A stretch of DNA of 64,000 nt from Candidatus Sedimenticola sp. (ex Thyasira tokunagai) (GCA_037318855.1 CP134874.1:496598-560597); one strand, 5' to 3'. Shown: positions 11,431-22,171, counted from the first letter of the stretch. Notes: a model not told the origin generated them from the sequence alone. Translations and numbers: made by a program.

Positions 11431-11440
11431 GGGGTGAATC

Positions 11441-11761
11441 ATGGCATTGCGTAAAATTAAGAAAGGTGACCTGGTCGTTGTCATTGCCGGCAAGGACAAA
11501 GGTAAGCAGGGTACCGTCCTGCAAGTGATCGACGATAAAGTCGTCGTTGAAAACATCAATATAGTGAAGAAGCACACCAAACCAAATCCGGTGAAGGGTG
11601 ATCAAGGCGGCATCCTGGATAAGGAAATGCCGATGGATGCATCCAATGTTGCCATTTACAATTCGACCAGCGGAAAGGCTGATCGTGTAGGTGTCAAGAG
11701 TCTGGATGATGGACGCAAGGTGCGCTACTTCAAATCCAACGGCGAAGTCGTGGATATCTGA
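11441..11761 (+). CDS. rplX: 50S ribosomal protein L24
   Basis: A 106-residue L24, one of the initiators of 50S assembly. The KOW motif is visible near the start ([20 protein letters not shown]), followed by [15 protein letters not shown]. Normal length and place. Confidence 0.98.
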   Translation: MALRKIKKGDLVVVIAGKDKGKQGTVLQVIDDKVVVENINIVKKHTKPNPVKGDQGGILDKEMPMDASNVAIYNSTSGKADRVGVKSLDDGRKVRYFKSNGEVVDI

Positions 11762-11775
11762 GGCGGATAGTTAAG

Positions 11776-12315
11776 ATGGCAAGATTACAGCAACTTTACA
11801 ACGACGAGATCGTAGGCAAGCTGAAAGAGCAGTTCAGCTTTAAGAGCGTCATGGAAGTCCCAAAGATCACTAAGATCACACTTAACATGGGTGTTGGTGA
11901 TGCGATTGGTGATAAAAAAGTGATGGAGCATGCCGTCAGCGATATGGTGAAGATCTCAGGTCAGAAGCCCATTGTTACCAAAGCGCGTAAATCCGTTGCC
12001 GCTTTCAAGGTGCGTGAAGCCTGGCCTATCGGCTGCAAGGTGACACTGCGCGGTGAGCGTATGTATGAGTTCCTTGATCGCCTGATCAATATCGCAATTC
12101 CTCGTATCCGTGATTTTCGCGGCATGAATGCCAAGTCATTCGATGGCCGTGGTAATTACAGTATGGGTGTGAAAGAGCAGATTATGTTTCCAGAGATCGA
12201 TTACGATAAAATCGATACTCTTCGTGGTCTGGATATTACTTTCAGTACTACTGCAAAGACTGACGAAGAGGGGCGTGCACTGCTCGCCTCCTTTAAATTT
12301 CCTTTCAAAAACTAA
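11776..12315 (+). CDS. rplE: 50S ribosomal protein L5
   Basis: A 179-residue L5 that binds 5S rRNA and contacts P-site tRNA. Landmarks are [35 protein letters not shown] and the [20 protein letters not shown] loop. rpsN follows after 11 bases. Confidence 0.98.
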   Translation: MARLQQLYNDEIVGKLKEQFSFKSVMEVPKITKITLNMGVGDAIGDKKVMEHAVSDMVKISGQKPIVTKARKSVAAFKVREAWPIGCKVTLRGERMYEFLDRLINIAIPRIRDFRGMNAKSFDGRGNYSMGVKEQIMFPEIDYDKIDTLRGLDITFSTTAKTDEEGRALLASFKFPFKN

Positions 12316-12326
12316 GTAGAGCTAGC

Positions 12327-12632
12327 ATGGCAAAAAAGAGCATGATCGCTCGCGAAGTGAAGCGGGCCAAGACAGTTGCTAAGTATGCTGAGAAGCGTGC
12401 GGAGTTAAAGGCTGTCATTATCAATCCGAATAGCACCACCGAAGAGGTGGATGATGCTGTTCTCAAACTACAGAAGATGCCTCGTGATGCGTCGCCTGCG
12501 CGTCGGCAGAATCGCTGTCGTGCTACAGGCCGCCCACACTCGGTCTATCGTAAGTTTGGACTCTGCCGCAACAAGCTACGTGAAGCGGCTATGCGCGGTG
12601 ATGTTCCCGGGCTTGTAAAAGCCAGCTGGTAA
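12327..12632 (+). CDS. rpsN: 30S ribosomal protein S14, zinc-free form
   Basis: A 101-residue S14 of the long form. Only two cysteines occur in the C-terminal part (in [10 protein letters not shown] and FGLCRNKLR), so the four-cysteine zinc finger of the short form is absent. The ending VPGLVKASW is typical. It is followed by a 118-base gap, the largest inside the spc series. Confidence 0.97.
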   Translation: MAKKSMIAREVKRAKTVAKYAEKRAELKAVIINPNSTTEEVDDAVLKLQKMPRDASPARRQNRCRATGRPHSVYRKFGLCRNKLREAAMRGDVPGLVKASW

Positions 12633-12647
12633 TATATAATACGCCAC

Positions 12648-12666
12648 CCGCATCTGAATGATGCGG
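12648..12666 (+). other. Hairpin in the rpsN-rpsH gap
   Basis: CCGCATC (12648-12654), loop TGAAT, GATGCGG (12660-12666): a perfect 7-bp stem just after rpsN, without a T-run. The gap also holds a short GC-rich dyad near 12680. Its role is unknown; an mRNA-processing site or partial attenuator before rpsH is possible. Confidence 0.4.
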
Positions 12667-12750
12667 CTTATCATTTCGCCCGCAAGGCGGATTTTGTCAA
12701 TCATTTAGGTATCGTGCCTTTGCAGGCGGCTGACCTAGAGGGTTTTAAAA

Positions 12751-13143
12751 ATGAGTATGTCTGATCCAATCGCAGACATGTTGACCCGTATTCGTAACGG
12801 TCAGCAGGTCGCGAAGGTGGCTGTTTCCATGCCATCGTCAAAACAGAAAAGTGCCGTTGCCCAGCTATTGCTGGACGAGGGTTACATCAAAGGTTTCTCA
12901 AGCACTGATGATGCTAAAAGCACTCTCAATGTTGAGCTGAAATACTTTCAGGGCAAACCGGTTATCGAGCTTCTACAGCGCGTCAGTCGGCCGGGTCTAC
13001 GAGTCTATAAGGGCGCTAAAGAGCTTCCGAAGGTTCGCGGTGGACTGGGTATTGCCGTCATTTCCACATCCAAAGGTCTGATGTCTGATCGTGCTGCCCG
13101 CGCTGCGGGTCATGGCGGCGAAGTCCTGGCCTATGTGGCGTAA
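12751..13143 (+). CDS. rpsH: 30S ribosomal protein S8
   Basis: A 130-residue S8, a central-domain 16S rRNA binder; in enterics it also represses the spc operon. The start [18 protein letters not shown] and the end GGEVLAYVA are typical, with the conserved [20 protein letters not shown] signature. rplF follows after 14 bases. Confidence 0.98.
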   Translation: MSMSDPIADMLTRIRNGQQVAKVAVSMPSSKQKSAVAQLLLDEGYIKGFSSTDDAKSTLNVELKYFQGKPVIELLQRVSRPGLRVYKGAKELPKVRGGLGIAVISTSKGLMSDRAARAAGHGGEVLAYVA

Positions 13144-13157
13144 TCGGGAGGCATGAT

Positions 13158-13691
13158 ATGTCACGTGTAGCAAAGAGTCCGATTACCCTCCCTGCCGGTG
13201 TTGATCTTACCATCGCTGACGATCAGGTGACTGTTAAGGGTGCCAAGGGTACCATGCAGCTGACGCTGCACAAGTTTGTCACTGTTAATCGTGATGACGC
13301 TGTTATCAGCGTTGCACCTAAGGTCGAAGGACAGGATGAATGGGCAATGGCCGGTACATTCCGGGCACTGATCAATAGCATGGTTACTGGTGTTACCTCC
13401 GGCTTCCAGAAGAAGCTGCAGCTGGTCGGTGTGGGCTATCGCGCTCAAGCCAAAGGCAAGGTGCTGAACCTCAACCTCGGTTTTTCTCACCCTATTGATT
13501 ACGCAGTCCCTGAGGGTATCACTATAGAAACTCCTTCTCAGACTGAGGTCGTAGTCTCCGGCTGCGACAAGCAGAAGGTGGGCCAGGTCTCTGCTGAAAT
13601 CCGTTCCTACCGTCCGCCAGAGCCCTATAAAGGCAAAGGTGTCCGTTATGCGGATGAGCAGGTTCTGCGTAAAGAAGCCAAGAAGAAGTAA
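13158..13691 (+). CDS. rplF: 50S ribosomal protein L6
   Basis: A 177-residue L6 near the factor-binding site of the large subunit. It shows the two repeated domains, with [20 protein letters not shown] in the middle and the signature [16 protein letters not shown] near the C terminus. Confidence 0.98.
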   Translation: MSRVAKSPITLPAGVDLTIADDQVTVKGAKGTMQLTLHKFVTVNRDDAVISVAPKVEGQDEWAMAGTFRALINSMVTGVTSGFQKKLQLVGVGYRAQAKGKVLNLNLGFSHPIDYAVPEGITIETPSQTEVVVSGCDKQKVGQVSAEIRSYRPPEPYKGKGVRYADEQVLRKEAKKK

Positions 13692-13703
13692 GGGTATATG
13701 ACG

Positions 13704-14060
13704 ATGGACAAGAAAACATCACGTTTGCGTCGTGCACGCCGTGCCCGCGCCAAAATACAAGAGTTGGGTGTGCATCGCCTGACCATCTTCCGTACCCCGC
13801 GCCACACTTACGCGCAGGTTATTGCTCCCGGCAGCACCCAAGTGGTTGCCAGTGCCTCAACCCTGGATAAGGGTGTTAAGGCTGAGCTTGAGGGGAGTGG
13901 TGGTAACTGCGCAGCTGCGGCGACAGTCGGTAAGCTGGTTGCAGAGCGTGCCAAGGCTGCAGGAGTTGAGCGCGTAGCGTTTGATCGTGCCGGCTTTAAG
14001 TATCACGGTCGTGTCAAAGCGCTGGCTGATGCAGCTCGCGAAAACGGTCTTCAGTTCTAA
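13704..14060 (+). CDS. rplR: 50S ribosomal protein L18
   Basis: A 118-residue 5S rRNA-binding L18. I chose ATG 13704 ([13 protein letters not shown]) because it matches the usual family start and lies 9 bases after AGGG; ATG 13698 is also in frame but only 3 bases from that site. The ending [25 protein letters not shown] tail is conserved, with the glycine-rich 5S contact region present. Confidence 0.95.
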   Translation: MDKKTSRLRRARRARAKIQELGVHRLTIFRTPRHTYAQVIAPGSTQVVASASTLDKGVKAELEGSGGNCAAAATVGKLVAERAKAAGVERVAFDRAGFKYHGRVKALADAARENGLQF

Positions 14061-14070
14061 GGGGCAGGCT

Positions 14071-14577
14071 ATGTCTAACTTTAATGCAACTCCACAAGGC
14101 GGCGGCCTGATCGAAAAGCTGATACACGTAAATCGTGTAGCTAAAGTGGTCAAAGGTGGTCGAATATTCAGTTTTACCGCACTCACCGTGGTCGGTGATG
14201 GCGAGGGTGGTGTCGGGTTCGGCACTGGCAAAGCGCGTGAGGTGCCTATCGCCATACAGAAGGCGATGGAGAGTGCGCGTCGTAACATGCGTAACTCCAC
14301 CCTAAACGGCACAACACTGCAGTATCCGCTGATCGGACGTCATGGCGCCGCCAAGGTCTACATGCAGCCGGCTTCTGACGGTACCGGTATTATCGCAGGC
14401 GGCGCCATGCGTGCTGTTTGCGAAGCGGTAGGTGTCCATAACGTACTGGCCAAGTGCATCGGTACTAATAATCCCATCAATGTTGTTCGTGCCACCATCA
14501 ACGCGCTGACTGAAATGACGGACCCTGAGTCTGTCGCCGCTAAGCGCGGCAAGACGGTCGAAGAGATTCTGGGGTAA
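14071..14577 (+). CDS. rpsE: 30S ribosomal protein S5
   Basis: A 168-residue S5 at the mRNA entry channel, involved in fidelity and unwinding. The double-stranded RNA-binding-like domain is seen as [19 protein letters not shown] and the loop [15 protein letters not shown], the usual spectinomycin-resistance neighbourhood. The frame is open further upstream, but ATG 14071 with AGGGG before it gives the family length. Confidence 0.97.
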   Translation: MSNFNATPQGGGLIEKLIHVNRVAKVVKGGRIFSFTALTVVGDGEGGVGFGTGKAREVPIAIQKAMESARRNMRNSTLNGTTLQYPLIGRHGAAKVYMQPASDGTGIIAGGAMRAVCEAVGVHNVLAKCIGTNNPINVVRATINALTEMTDPESVAAKRGKTVEEILG

Positions 14578-14580
14578 GTC

Positions 14581-14769
14581 ATGGCTGATAAGAAAATGAT
14601 GAAGGTAACGCTGACCCGCAGCATGAATGGACGTCTGGAGAGTCATAAGGCGTGTGTTCGTGGCTTGGGGCTGCGTCGTATGCATCACAGCGTACTTGTA
14701 GAGGACAGTGCCTGCACTCGTGGCATGGCAAATAAAGTGTCCTACATGGTCAAGGTTGAGGAGGCGTAA
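14581..14769 (+). CDS. rpmD: 50S ribosomal protein L30
   Basis: A 62-residue L30 of the bacterial short form: [20 protein letters not shown], then [20 protein letters not shown]. It lies between rpsE and rplO with gaps of 3 and 1 bases, suggesting tight coupling. Confidence 0.96.
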   Translation: MADKKMMKVTLTRSMNGRLESHKACVRGLGLRRMHHSVLVEDSACTRGMANKVSYMVKVEEA

Positions 14770-14770
14770 C

Positions 14771-15205
14771 ATGCATCTGAATACCATTAAGCCCGCAGAG
14801 GGCTCAAAAAAGAACGCCAAACGTATCGGTCGTGGTATCGGTAGCGGATTCGGTAAGACTGCTGGTCGTGGTCACAAGGGGCAGAAGTCACGCACTGGTG
14901 GTTCCGTCAAGGTAGGCTTCGAGGGTGGTCAGATGCCCTTGCAGCGTCGTCTGCCAAAGGTTGGCTTCACCTCTCGTATCGGTCGCAGCACCGCTGAGGT
15001 TCGTCTCGATGAGCTGGCAAAGGTTGAGGTTGATGTGATTGATCTCAGCGCGTTGCATAGTGCGGATATACTGCCTCGCTCTATGAAGCGTGCGAAGGTT
15101 ATCCTTTCCGGGAAAATCGAGAAGGCTGTTACCATTCGCGGTCTCGGTGTAACCAAGGGTGCACGTGCTGCTATCGAAGCGGCCGGTGGAAAGATCGAGG
15201 AATAA
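14771..15205 (+). CDS. rplO: 50S ribosomal protein L15
   Basis: A 144-residue L15, a late-assembly protein deep in the 50S subunit. ATG 14771 gives [20 protein letters not shown], the family start; an upstream in-frame extension into rpmD is not credible. The glycine-rich basic segment [18 protein letters not shown] is present. Its stop codon abuts the secY start. Confidence 0.97.
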   Translation: MHLNTIKPAEGSKKNAKRIGRGIGSGFGKTAGRGHKGQKSRTGGSVKVGFEGGQMPLQRRLPKVGFTSRIGRSTAEVRLDELAKVEVDVIDLSALHSADILPRSMKRAKVILSGKIEKAVTIRGLGVTKGARAAIEAAGGKIEE

Positions 15206-16555
15206 ATGACCGCACAGGGCAACATGGCCGGCATGGCCGGTATGGGTAAGTTCACTGAGCTGCGCCAGCGACTGCTTTTCGTCCTTGGTGCCCTGTTGGT
15301 GTTTCGTATCGGTACTTTTATACCTGTACCCGGCGTAAATCCGGCGGCACTTGCTGCGCTTTTTGCGGAGCAGGAAGGCAGCAATATCCTGGACATGTTT
15401 AACATGTTCTCGGGTGGCGCCCTGATGCGTGCAAGTCTGTTTGCTCTTGGTATCATGCCCTACATCTCAGCATCGATTATCATGCAGTTAATGTCTGCAG
15501 TGATACCCAAGCTCGAGCAGTTGAAGAAAGAGGGAGAGCAGGGACGACGTAAGATTACCCAATACACCCGCTACGGAACGGTATTGCTTGCCACTTTCCA
15601 GGCCGTTGGTATATCGATGGCGCTACAGAGTCAGCAGGCGGGCGGTATGTCTGTTGTAACTCATACCGGCCCCGGCTTTATATTAACAGCGGTCGTATCA
15701 CTGGTTACCGGAACGATGTTCCTGATGTGGTTGGGCGAGCAGATCACTGAGCGCGGCTTGGGTAACGGAATTTCACTGATCATCTTTGCCGGTATTGTCG
15801 CCGGTCTGCCATCTGCAATCGGCGGGACGCTGGAACTGGTACGCACCGGTGAGATGAATGCGATAACCGTTCTTATATTGTTTATGCTGGCCGCTGCAGT
15901 TACGGCGTTTGTAGTCTTTGTAGAGCGCGGGCAGAGACGTATCACGGTCAACTATGCCAAGCGTCAGCAAGGTAGAAAGATGTTTGCAGCGCAGAGTAGT
16001 CATCTGCCTCTGAAGCTGAACATGGCGGGTGTAATTCCTCCTATCTTCGCGTCCAGTATCATCCTTTTTCCATCGACACTGGGGCAGTGGGTGTCGGGAC
16101 AGGAGAACATGCGATGGTTGCAGGATATCGTCGGTAAGCTACAGCCGGGTGAGCCGGTCTATGTGCTGCTCTATGCTCTGGCGATTATCTTCTTCTGCTT
16201 TTTCTACACTGCGTTGGTGTTTAATTCGAGGGAGACCGCCGATAATCTGAAACGATCAGGTGCATTTATACCTGGCTATCGGCCTGGAGAGCAGACGGCG
16301 CGTTACATCGACAGCGTGATGTCGCGGCTCACGTTGGCAGGAGCGATCTATATTACTGCTGTCTGCCTGTTGCCTGAATTTTTGATCGTTGGCTGGAATG
16401 TCCCCTTCTATTTTGGTGGTACATCCTTGCTGATTATCGTGGTGGTGGTGATGGACTTTATGGCCCAGGTGCAGACGCACTTGATGTCACACCAGTATGA
16501 TGGATTGATGAAGAAAGCGAATTTGAAGGGTGGTGGTGCAGGTCTACTGCGCTAA
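15206..16555 (+). CDS. secY: Preprotein translocase channel subunit SecY
   Basis: A 449-residue, ten-helix inner-membrane channel of the Sec translocon. Helices are evident throughout; the first follows [20 protein letters not shown]. Characteristic segments are [33 protein letters not shown] and the cytosolic loop [12 protein letters not shown], which contacts SecA and the ribosome. ATG follows the rplO stop immediately, so expression is coupled to the ribosomal genes. Confidence 0.98.
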   Translation: MTAQGNMAGMAGMGKFTELRQRLLFVLGALLVFRIGTFIPVPGVNPAALAALFAEQEGSNILDMFNMFSGGALMRASLFALGIMPYISASIIMQLMSAVIPKLEQLKKEGEQGRRKITQYTRYGTVLLATFQAVGISMALQSQQAGGMSVVTHTGPGFILTAVVSLVTGTMFLMWLGEQITERGLGNGISLIIFAGIVAGLPSAIGGTLELVRTGEMNAITVLILFMLAAAVTAFVVFVERGQRRITVNYAKRQQGRKMFAAQSSHLPLKLNMAGVIPPIFASSIILFPSTLGQWVSGQENMRWLQDIVGKLQPGEPVYVLLYALAIIFFCFFYTALVFNSRETADNLKRSGAFIPGYRPGEQTARYIDSVMSRLTLAGAIYITAVCLLPEFLIVGWNVPFYFGGTSLLIIVVVVMDFMAQVQTHLMSHQYDGLMKKANLKGGGAGLLR

Positions 16556-16593
16556 CACCGGATAAAGATATAGATAGTTTTGGAGAATGAGCC

Positions 16594-16707
16594 ATGAAAG
16601 TTAGGGCATCAGTGAAGAAGATCTGCCGCAATTGCAAGATTGTACGCCGTAAAGGCGTTGTGCGTGTGATCTGTAAAGAGCCACGCCACAAACAGCGTCA
16701 GGGTTGA
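16594..16707 (+). CDS. rpmJ: 50S ribosomal protein L36, zinc form
   Basis: A 37-residue L36. The protein begins [17 protein letters not shown] and carries the zinc ribbon ligands Cys11, Cys14, Cys27 and His32, so this is the zinc-binding form. GGAG lies 9 bases upstream of the ATG. Gap to rpsM is 93 bases and contains a promoter. Confidence 0.97.
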   Translation: MKVRASVKKICRNCKIVRRKGVVRVICKEPRHKQRQG

Positions 16708-16717
16708 TTTTTCAAGC

Positions 16718-16746
16718 TTGATTTATTACTAGTATCCAGATAGAAT
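16718..16746 (+). promoter_or_regulatory. Sigma-70 promoter of the alpha operon
   Basis: TTGATT (16718-16723), 17-base spacer, TAGAAT (16741-16746). It lies in the gap before rpsM and predicts a leader of about 48 nt. A 5-bp hairpin (16756-16760 with 16768-16772) falls inside that leader and might serve feedback control by S4, as known in enterics, but this is only inference. Confidence 0.7.
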
Positions 16747-16800
16747 TGCGCGTTTTCCACGCGTAATGTGGATGTAACTTGTTTTTCAGGAGTTAAACCG

Positions 16801-17157
16801 ATGGCCCGTATTGCAGGCGTCAACATTCCAGATCGTAAGCACGCTATTATCGCGTTGACCTCGATCTATGGAGTCGGTCGTACCCGCGCTGCCGGTATCT
16901 GTGAAGCAGCAGGCATTGCGCAGGACAAAAAAATTCAGGATCTGAGTGAAGAGCAGGTAGATGCTCTGCGCTCTGAGGTCGCCAGGTTTACCGTAGAAGG
17001 TGACTTGCGACGTGAAGTTTCCATGAACATCAAACGTCTCATGGATCTTGGTAGTAATCGCGGTATCCGTCATCGTCGTGGCCTTCCTGTTCGGGGCCAG
17101 CGCACGAGAACAAACGCACGTACCCGTAAGGGTCCACGGCGTCCAATCAAACGATAA
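16801..17157 (+). CDS. rpsM: 30S ribosomal protein S13
   Basis: A 118-residue S13 of the 30S head, which bridges to L5 and tRNA. ATG 16801 ([17 protein letters not shown]), preceded by AGGAG, is preferred over an 11-codon upstream extension. The C-terminal tail [20 protein letters not shown] is the conserved tRNA-contacting extension. Confidence 0.98.
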   Translation: MARIAGVNIPDRKHAIIALTSIYGVGRTRAAGICEAAGIAQDKKIQDLSEEQVDALRSEVARFTVEGDLRREVSMNIKRLMDLGSNRGIRHRRGLPVRGQRTRTNARTRKGPRRPIKR

Positions 17158-17211
17158 GTCCGGCGCGATAAATTCGCCGACTATTAGTTAAGAGACCACA
17201 GGAAACAGCAA

Positions 17212-17601
17212 ATGGCAAAACCAGCAAGCCGTTCGCGAAAGAAGGTAAAAAAAGTCGTCACCGACGGTGTCGCTCATATACACGCCTCTTTCAATAACAC
17301 CATCATCACCATCTCTGATCGCCAGGGTAACGTGCTGTCATGGGCAACCGCAGGTGGCTCCGGCTTCCGCGGCTCGCGTAAAAGCACCCCCTTTGCAGCA
17401 CAGGTTGCTGCCGATCGCGCCGGTGAGGGTGCGAAAGATTACGGTGTCAAGAATCTGGATGTGAACGTCAAGGGCCCAGGTCCAGGTCGTGAGTCTGCGG
17501 TTCGTGCACTCAACAATGCAGGTTTCAAAATTACCAGCATCTGTGATGTTACACCGATCCCGCACAATGGTTGCCGCCCGCCAAAAAAGCGTCGCGTCTG
17601 A
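17212..17601 (+). CDS. rpsK: 30S ribosomal protein S11
   Basis: A 129-residue S11 of the 30S platform. Signature segments are [36 protein letters not shown] and the C terminus [18 protein letters not shown]. Normal position between rpsM and rpsD. Confidence 0.98.
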   Translation: MAKPASRSRKKVKKVVTDGVAHIHASFNNTIITISDRQGNVLSWATAGGSGFRGSRKSTPFAAQVAADRAGEGAKDYGVKNLDVNVKGPGPGRESAVRALNNAGFKITSICDVTPIPHNGCRPPKKRRV

Positions 17602-17620
17602 TCAGGAGTTATAGAGAGTC

Positions 17621-18241
17621 ATGGCAAGATATATCGGACCAAAATGTAAGCTGAGCCGCCGCGAGGGAACAGATCTGTTCCTCAAGAGCCGTTCGCGCTC
17701 AATTGAATCCAAATGCAATATGGAAAAGCAGCCAGGTCAGGGTGATGACCGCCGGCGTCGTCTCTCCGATTACGGGCTACAGCTTCGTGAGAAGCAGAAA
17801 ATGCGCCGTATGTATGGAGTGATGGAGAAGCAGTTCCGTAACTATTATAAGGCTGCCGCCCAAGGTAAAGGCGCTACAGGTGAAAACCTTTTTCGTCTTC
17901 TCGAGCAGCGTCTTGATAATGTCGTTTACCGTATGGGGTTCGGAGCCACTCGTTCTGAGTCACGTCAGCTGGTAAGCCACAAAGCGATTGAGGTTAACGG
18001 TAAGGTGCTTAATGTTCCTTCTTATAAGGTACAGCCCGAAGACGTTATCACCATTCGTGAGAAAGCGAAAAAACAGGCAAGGATCCAGAATTCACTTGCG
18101 ATAGCTGCAGAGTACGGATTTGTCGAGTGGATCACTGTTGACTCAAAGGCAATGAGCGGTACGTTCAAGCGAGACCCAGATCGTACGGAACTGCCTGCAG
18201 AGATCAACGAACAGCTGGTTGTTGAGCTGTACTCCAAATAA
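17621..18241 (+). CDS. rpsD: 30S ribosomal protein S4
   Basis: A 206-residue S4, a primary 16S rRNA binder and, in enterics, the repressor of the alpha operon. It has only scattered cysteines (Cys9, Cys32), so it lacks the four-cysteine zinc motif. The S4 RNA-binding domain is visible at [20 protein letters not shown] and the following [15 protein letters not shown]. Confidence 0.98.
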   Translation: MARYIGPKCKLSRREGTDLFLKSRSRSIESKCNMEKQPGQGDDRRRRLSDYGLQLREKQKMRRMYGVMEKQFRNYYKAAAQGKGATGENLFRLLEQRLDNVVYRMGFGATRSESRQLVSHKAIEVNGKVLNVPSYKVQPEDVITIREKAKKQARIQNSLAIAAEYGFVEWITVDSKAMSGTFKRDPDRTELPAEINEQLVVELYSK

Positions 18242-18260
18242 GGTTAATTGAGGGGTTGAA

Positions 18261-19247
18261 ATGCCTGAGTTTGTAACCGATTTTTTGAAGCCGCGCCTAG
18301 TCAGTGTCCAGCAGGTAACCGAACGTCACGCCAAAATCTCCCTGGAGCCGATGGAACGTGGATTTGGTCACACACTGGGTAATGCACTACGCAGGATTCT
18401 GCTCTCCTCGATGCCTGGATGCGCCGTGGTAGAAGCAGAGATTGACGGCGTTCTTCATGAGTACACAAGTATTGAGGGTGTGCAGGAAGATGTGCTGGAG
18501 ATCATGCTGAATCTTAAAGATCTCGCTCTCATTATGCATACTCGCAGTGAGGCTACCCTGGTACTGAAGAAATCAGGTCCCGGTCCCGTGTTGGGTAGTG
18601 ATATCACTCTTGATCACGATATTGAGATCGCGAATCCAGATCATGTGATTGCCAACCTTAACAAAGAGGGTGAGCTGAGCATGACTTTGAAGGTGGCAAA
18701 GGGTCTGGGTTACCAGCCTGCTGCAACCCGTATATCGGATGCCGGCGAAGATCGTCCAATTGGTCGTTTGCAATTGGATGCCTCGTTCTCACCAGTATGT
18801 CGTGTAGCTTTCTCTGTTGAGGCAGCACGTGTTGAACAGCGTACTGACCTTGATCGATTGGTTATTGATCTGGAGACCGATGGGACAATCGATCCGGAAG
18901 AGGCGATTCGTCGCTCAGCAACCATTCTTCAGGATCAACTCTCAGCCTTTGTCAGTCTCGACCAGACAACCACGGCTGAAGTGGAAGAAGAGAGCAGCAA
19001 ACCTGCAATTGATCCGATTCTGCTGCGTCCTGTAGATGATCTTGAGTTGACCGTTCGCTCAGCAAACTGTCTCAAGGCCGAGAATATCTTCATGATTGGT
19101 GATCTGATTCAACGTACTGAGGTGGAGCTTCTGAAGACGCCGAACCTGGGTAAGAAATCGCTCACAGAAATCAAGGATGTTCTTGCTACACGTGGTCTTT
19201 CACTCGGCATGCGGCTTGAAGACTGGCCGCCCGAGGGTATGGAGTAG
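18261..19247 (+). CDS. rpoA: RNA polymerase subunit alpha
   Basis: A 328-residue alpha subunit. The N-terminal dimerisation domain carries [20 protein letters not shown]; the C-terminal domain, after an acidic linker near residue 240, has [18 protein letters not shown] and [16 protein letters not shown], which contact UP elements and activators. Normal position between rpsD and rplQ. Confidence 0.98.
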   Translation: MPEFVTDFLKPRLVSVQQVTERHAKISLEPMERGFGHTLGNALRRILLSSMPGCAVVEAEIDGVLHEYTSIEGVQEDVLEIMLNLKDLALIMHTRSEATLVLKKSGPGPVLGSDITLDHDIEIANPDHVIANLNKEGELSMTLKVAKGLGYQPAATRISDAGEDRPIGRLQLDASFSPVCRVAFSVEAARVEQRTDLDRLVIDLETDGTIDPEEAIRRSATILQDQLSAFVSLDQTTTAEVEEESSKPAIDPILLRPVDDLELTVRSANCLKAENIFMIGDLIQRTEVELLKTPNLGKKSLTEIKDVLATRGLSLGMRLEDWPPEGME

Positions 19248-19311
19248 GTCGCATCGCGTACCTCTCTACCACACTAATTTTTTGTTTACTTATTATTAAG
19301 GAAGTCGATCC

Positions 19312-19704
19312 ATGCGTCATCGCAAATCAGGACGGCAACTGAACCGTAACAGTTCACACCGTAAGGCCATGTTCCGTAACATGACATGCTCTTTGCTGCG
19401 TCACGAGCTGATCAAGACTACGTTGCCCAAAGCTAAAGAACTGCGCCGCGTGGCCGAGCCGATTATCACAAATGCCAAGAGCGACAGCGTTGCAGGCCGT
19501 CGTCTTGCCTTCAATCGTCTCCGTGACGATGAGGTAGTCGGTAAGCTGTTTAATGAGCTGGGCCCTCGCTACAAGGAGCGCTCAGGCGGTTATCTCCGTA
19601 TACTCAAGTGTGGCTACCGTCCAGGCGACAAGGCTCCGATGGCCTACGTTGAGCTGATCGATCGCCCTGAGATAGATGAAGAAGAGGCTGTCGAGGTAGA
19701 GTAG
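19312..19704 (+). CDS. rplQ: 50S ribosomal protein L17
   Basis: A 130-residue L17 located at the tunnel exit. It starts [20 protein letters not shown] and has the conserved [20 protein letters not shown] segment, with an acidic tail. Last gene of the ribosomal series; a strong terminator follows 22 bases after its stop. Confidence 0.98.
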   Translation: MRHRKSGRQLNRNSSHRKAMFRNMTCSLLRHELIKTTLPKAKELRRVAEPIITNAKSDSVAGRRLAFNRLRDDEVVGKLFNELGPRYKERSGGYLRILKCGYRPGDKAPMAYVELIDRPEIDEEEAVEVE

Positions 19705-19725
19705 ACTCTGCTGCAGGAAACGATA

Positions 19726-19766
19726 AAAAAAGGCCGGACGGTGAAAATCGTCCGGCCTTTTTTCTT
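19726..19766 (+). terminator. Intrinsic terminator of the ribosomal series
   Basis: A perfect 15-bp stem (19726-19740 with 19749-19763) with core GGCCGGACG, an 8-base loop and a T-rich tail. Because A-rich and T-rich arms flank it on both sides, it can act in both directions. Confidence 0.9.
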
Positions 19767-19895
19767 TTAGGATGCATGATCGCAGATTTCGTTCAGTGCG
19801 GGCTGGTGTTGTATAAAGTGTGTTTTACCAACTGCGATGGCCATTCGAAGCAAATCCGAGAGGCTACTACGGTGATCTGGCCGGCTCTCTACGCT

Positions 19896-19903
19896 CAATG
19901 ATA
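19896..19903. repeat. 8-bp target site duplication, left copy
   Basis: CAATGATA directly outside the left end of the IS66 element, identical to the sequence at 22253-22260 outside the right end. Confidence 0.93.
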
Positions 19904-19937
19904 GTAAGCGATCAATAAACCCCACCTTGTAGCAGAA

Positions 19938-21494
19938 TCACACCACCTTTAAGCTTTCACCATCAAAGTTCCACGGCAACAGTGCTTCGATCTCTTCCAG
20001 GCTCTGTGCCGCAGGCAGCTCTTTAAAAATACGTTGCAGATAAGCATAGGGCTCCAGGCCATTGGCCTTGGCGGTTTCGATCAGACTGTAGAGTGCCGCA
20101 CTGGCCTTGGCACCCCTATCGGTGTCACTGAACAACCAGTTTTTTCTGCCGATGACAAAGGGCCGGATTGCATTCTCAGCCATGTTGTTATCGATCGATA
20201 AGTAGCCCTCTTCAGGGTAGACCGTCAGCTTGTTCCAGTTCTTGTCCATATAGCCCAAGGCTTTGCCCAGTGCGCCTTTTGGAAGCACCTGGTGTAAGGT
20301 CTTGTCCAGCCATACCCGGAGCTGACCGAGCACCACCCGGCTCTCTTCATGGCGTACCTGTTTACGCACATCAGCGGGTTCGCCTTTGATTCGGCGTTCG
20401 ATACCATAGAGCTTGCCGATATAGCTTAAGGCCATATCCGCCTTTCCCGCTTTGGGTTTTTTGCCCTTCGGGGCGGCCACCTTTTGAGCGTCGACAAATT
20501 TTCGTCGCGCATGCGCCCAGCAACCCAGGTGCGTAACGGCCTCTGTTTTTCCCAGTGCGTGATAACCAGCATAGTCATCGGTTTGCAGATAGCCTTCAAA
20601 GCCCTCCAGGAGTTCTTCGGCAACTTTTCCGCTTCGGCTTGAGGCATAGCCATAGAGAACGATTTTCTTGTCTGGAAGGCCACTGACACGCACCCACATG
20701 TAAGATTTACTCTGTGGTGTCTTGTCGACCTCCTTGAGTACCTGTATCGGGGTCTCATCACAGTGGATAACGGGCCCTGACAGTAGTTGATCATTAAGAA
20801 GATTGAGCAGCGGCTGTACCAATGTCCCGCACTTGAGCATCCAGCCGGCCAACGTATTACGACCCAGTTCAACACCGGTACGCTTCAGGATCTGCTCCTG
20901 ACGGTAGAGTGGCAGCGCATCCTGATACTTGGCTACCGCTACATGTGCTAGCAGACCTGCACTGGCATTGCTCTTGGGAATAGGCTGTGGCGGCAGTGGT
21001 GCAATTTGCACACCCTCTTCACACGCCTTGCAGGCGTATTTTTTGCGCACATGTACCAGTACCCGCACCTTGGCTGGAATGATGTCCAGTTGCTCACTGG
21101 CCTCTTCGCCGATGAGGGTGCGTTGGCAACCACAGGAGCAGGTCTTCTCTGCCTCAGGCAGATCATACTCAATGCGGATGCGGGGCAGTCCCGGCGGCAA
21201 CGGCTTGCGGCCACGTATTTTTTTGTTGGTGTCGGCTGGGGCGCCTCTGCCGGAAATCTCTTCGGCAGCAGGAGGCTCGTCTTCTTCACCCAGCAGTTCA
21301 GCCTCATCAAACAGCTCGGCTTGCCCGGATGCCTTCTCACTACTGGTGCCAAACTGACGATGGCGCTGCAGGCGTATGAACTCTTCGAGGAGGGCTATGC
21401 GCTGCTCTTGGCTACTGAGTTTTAGCTGCTGCTCAGCAATGATTTCCTTCAGTGAAGAAGCATCATTTGGCAGGTTTTTAACAGCAGCATTCAT
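19938..21494 (-). CDS. tnpC: IS66 transposase TnpC
   Basis: A 518-residue DDE transposase. A coiled-coil leader (residues 10-40, EQQLKLSSQEQRIALLEEF) and a zinc-binding segment (CSCGCQ, later CKAC) precede the catalytic domain. Catalytic acids are visible in VIHCDETPIQV, LQTDDYAGYHAL and NNMAENAIRPFVIGRKNW. The length matches full IS66 TnpC. It ends 34 bases inside the left inverted repeat end and follows tnpB after 24 bases. Confidence 0.95.
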   Translation of the reverse strand: MNAAVKNLPNDASSLKEIIAEQQLKLSSQEQRIALLEEFIRLQRHRQFGTSSEKASGQAELFDEAELLGEEDEPPAAEEISGRGAPADTNKKIRGRKPLPPGLPRIRIEYDLPEAEKTCSCGCQRTLIGEEASEQLDIIPAKVRVLVHVRKKYACKACEEGVQIAPLPPQPIPKSNASAGLLAHVAVAKYQDALPLYRQEQILKRTGVELGRNTLAGWMLKCGTLVQPLLNLLNDQLLSGPVIHCDETPIQVLKEVDKTPQSKSYMWVRVSGLPDKKIVLYGYASSRSGKVAEELLEGFEGYLQTDDYAGYHALGKTEAVTHLGCWAHARRKFVDAQKVAAPKGKKPKAGKADMALSYIGKLYGIERRIKGEPADVRKQVRHEESRVVLGQLRVWLDKTLHQVLPKGALGKALGYMDKNWNKLTVYPEEGYLSIDNNMAENAIRPFVIGRKNWLFSDTDRGAKASAALYSLIETAKANGLEPYAYLQRIFKELPAAQSLEEIEALLPWNFDGESLKVV

Positions 21495-21518
21495 GGCTGT
21501 TATTTTACCGCATAATGC

Positions 21519-21878
21519 CTATAACACCGAGTCAAAATAGACCTTTTGATGAGGTTTATTGTTCCAGATATCAAAGCCATCGAGTAGCCAATTCAGCTCC
21601 TGACAACTGAGCGACAGCGGTTCATCCGTTGTAAGAGCGGGCCACTTGAAACGTTGCTTCTCCAGGCGCTTGTACCAGACGATAAAACCATTGCGCTCCC
21701 AGCAGAGCATTTTGATTTTGTCGCGAGCACGATTACAGAAAACAAACAGGGCTTCGATATTCGGTGATAGTGCCATCTCCGACTCGACCAGCGCGGACAG
21801 GCCATCAATGGATTTACGCATATCCACAGGATCAGCATACAGGTAGACCTGAACCGACTCACCCGGGCGTAGCATCAC
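21519..21878 (-). CDS. tnpB: IS66 accessory protein TnpB
   Basis: A 119-residue protein of the IS66 Orf2 family: YLYADPVDMRKSIDGLSALV, then FVFCNRARDKIKMLCWERNG. It is required with TnpA for transposition of IS66 elements, though its biochemical role is not established. It overlaps tnpA by 4 bases (ATGA), implying translational coupling. Not related to the TnpB nucleases of IS200/IS605. Confidence 0.95.
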   Translation of the reverse strand: MMLRPGESVQVYLYADPVDMRKSIDGLSALVESEMALSPNIEALFVFCNRARDKIKMLCWERNGFIVWYKRLEKQRFKWPALTTDEPLSLSCQELNWLLDGFDIWNNKPHQKVYFDSVL

Positions 21879-22171
21879 GCAGACTCCCGCAAGCTGCGCC
21901 GAATAATCGGCAAGACCTGTTCGAGGGAGCCAAGTGGTATTTCCATGCGCATATCCCCGGTGGATATTACGACCACCGCTTCAGGGGGGCGGTGAACAGC
22001 AAGCGGGATCAACTTATTGCCTGCTGCTGGGGAAGCCAAGCGCTTGCGCCAATAGCTGAAGGAGACCAACTTCAAATCATGTTGGGTGCAATATGCCTTT
22101 TGTGTGAGGCCACTTTGCCGCCAGTCTGAATGGTGTTGTTCCCAGTAAGCCGCCTTTGCTGCTCTGGCCAT
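21875..22171 (-). CDS. tnpA: IS66 accessory protein TnpA
   Basis: A 98-residue protein of the IS66 Orf1 family. The N-terminal helix-turn-helix-like region reads YWEQHHSDWRQSGLTQKAYC and continues to SFSYWRKRL. First gene of the element, transcribed from near the right inverted repeat; its stop overlaps the tnpB start. Confidence 0.93.
   Translation of the reverse strand: MARAAKAAYWEQHHSDWRQSGLTQKAYCTQHDLKLVSFSYWRKRLASPAAGNKLIPLAVHRPPEAVVVISTGDMRMEIPLGSLEQVLPIIRRSLRESA

Noticed and set aside
16748..16772. Pseudoknot resembling the S4-binding leader of the alpha operon
   Set aside because: The 5' strand of the first stem would lie upstream of the predicted transcription start near 16753, so the folded form could arise only on read-through RNA. 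Only the single 5-bp hairpin remains in the leader.
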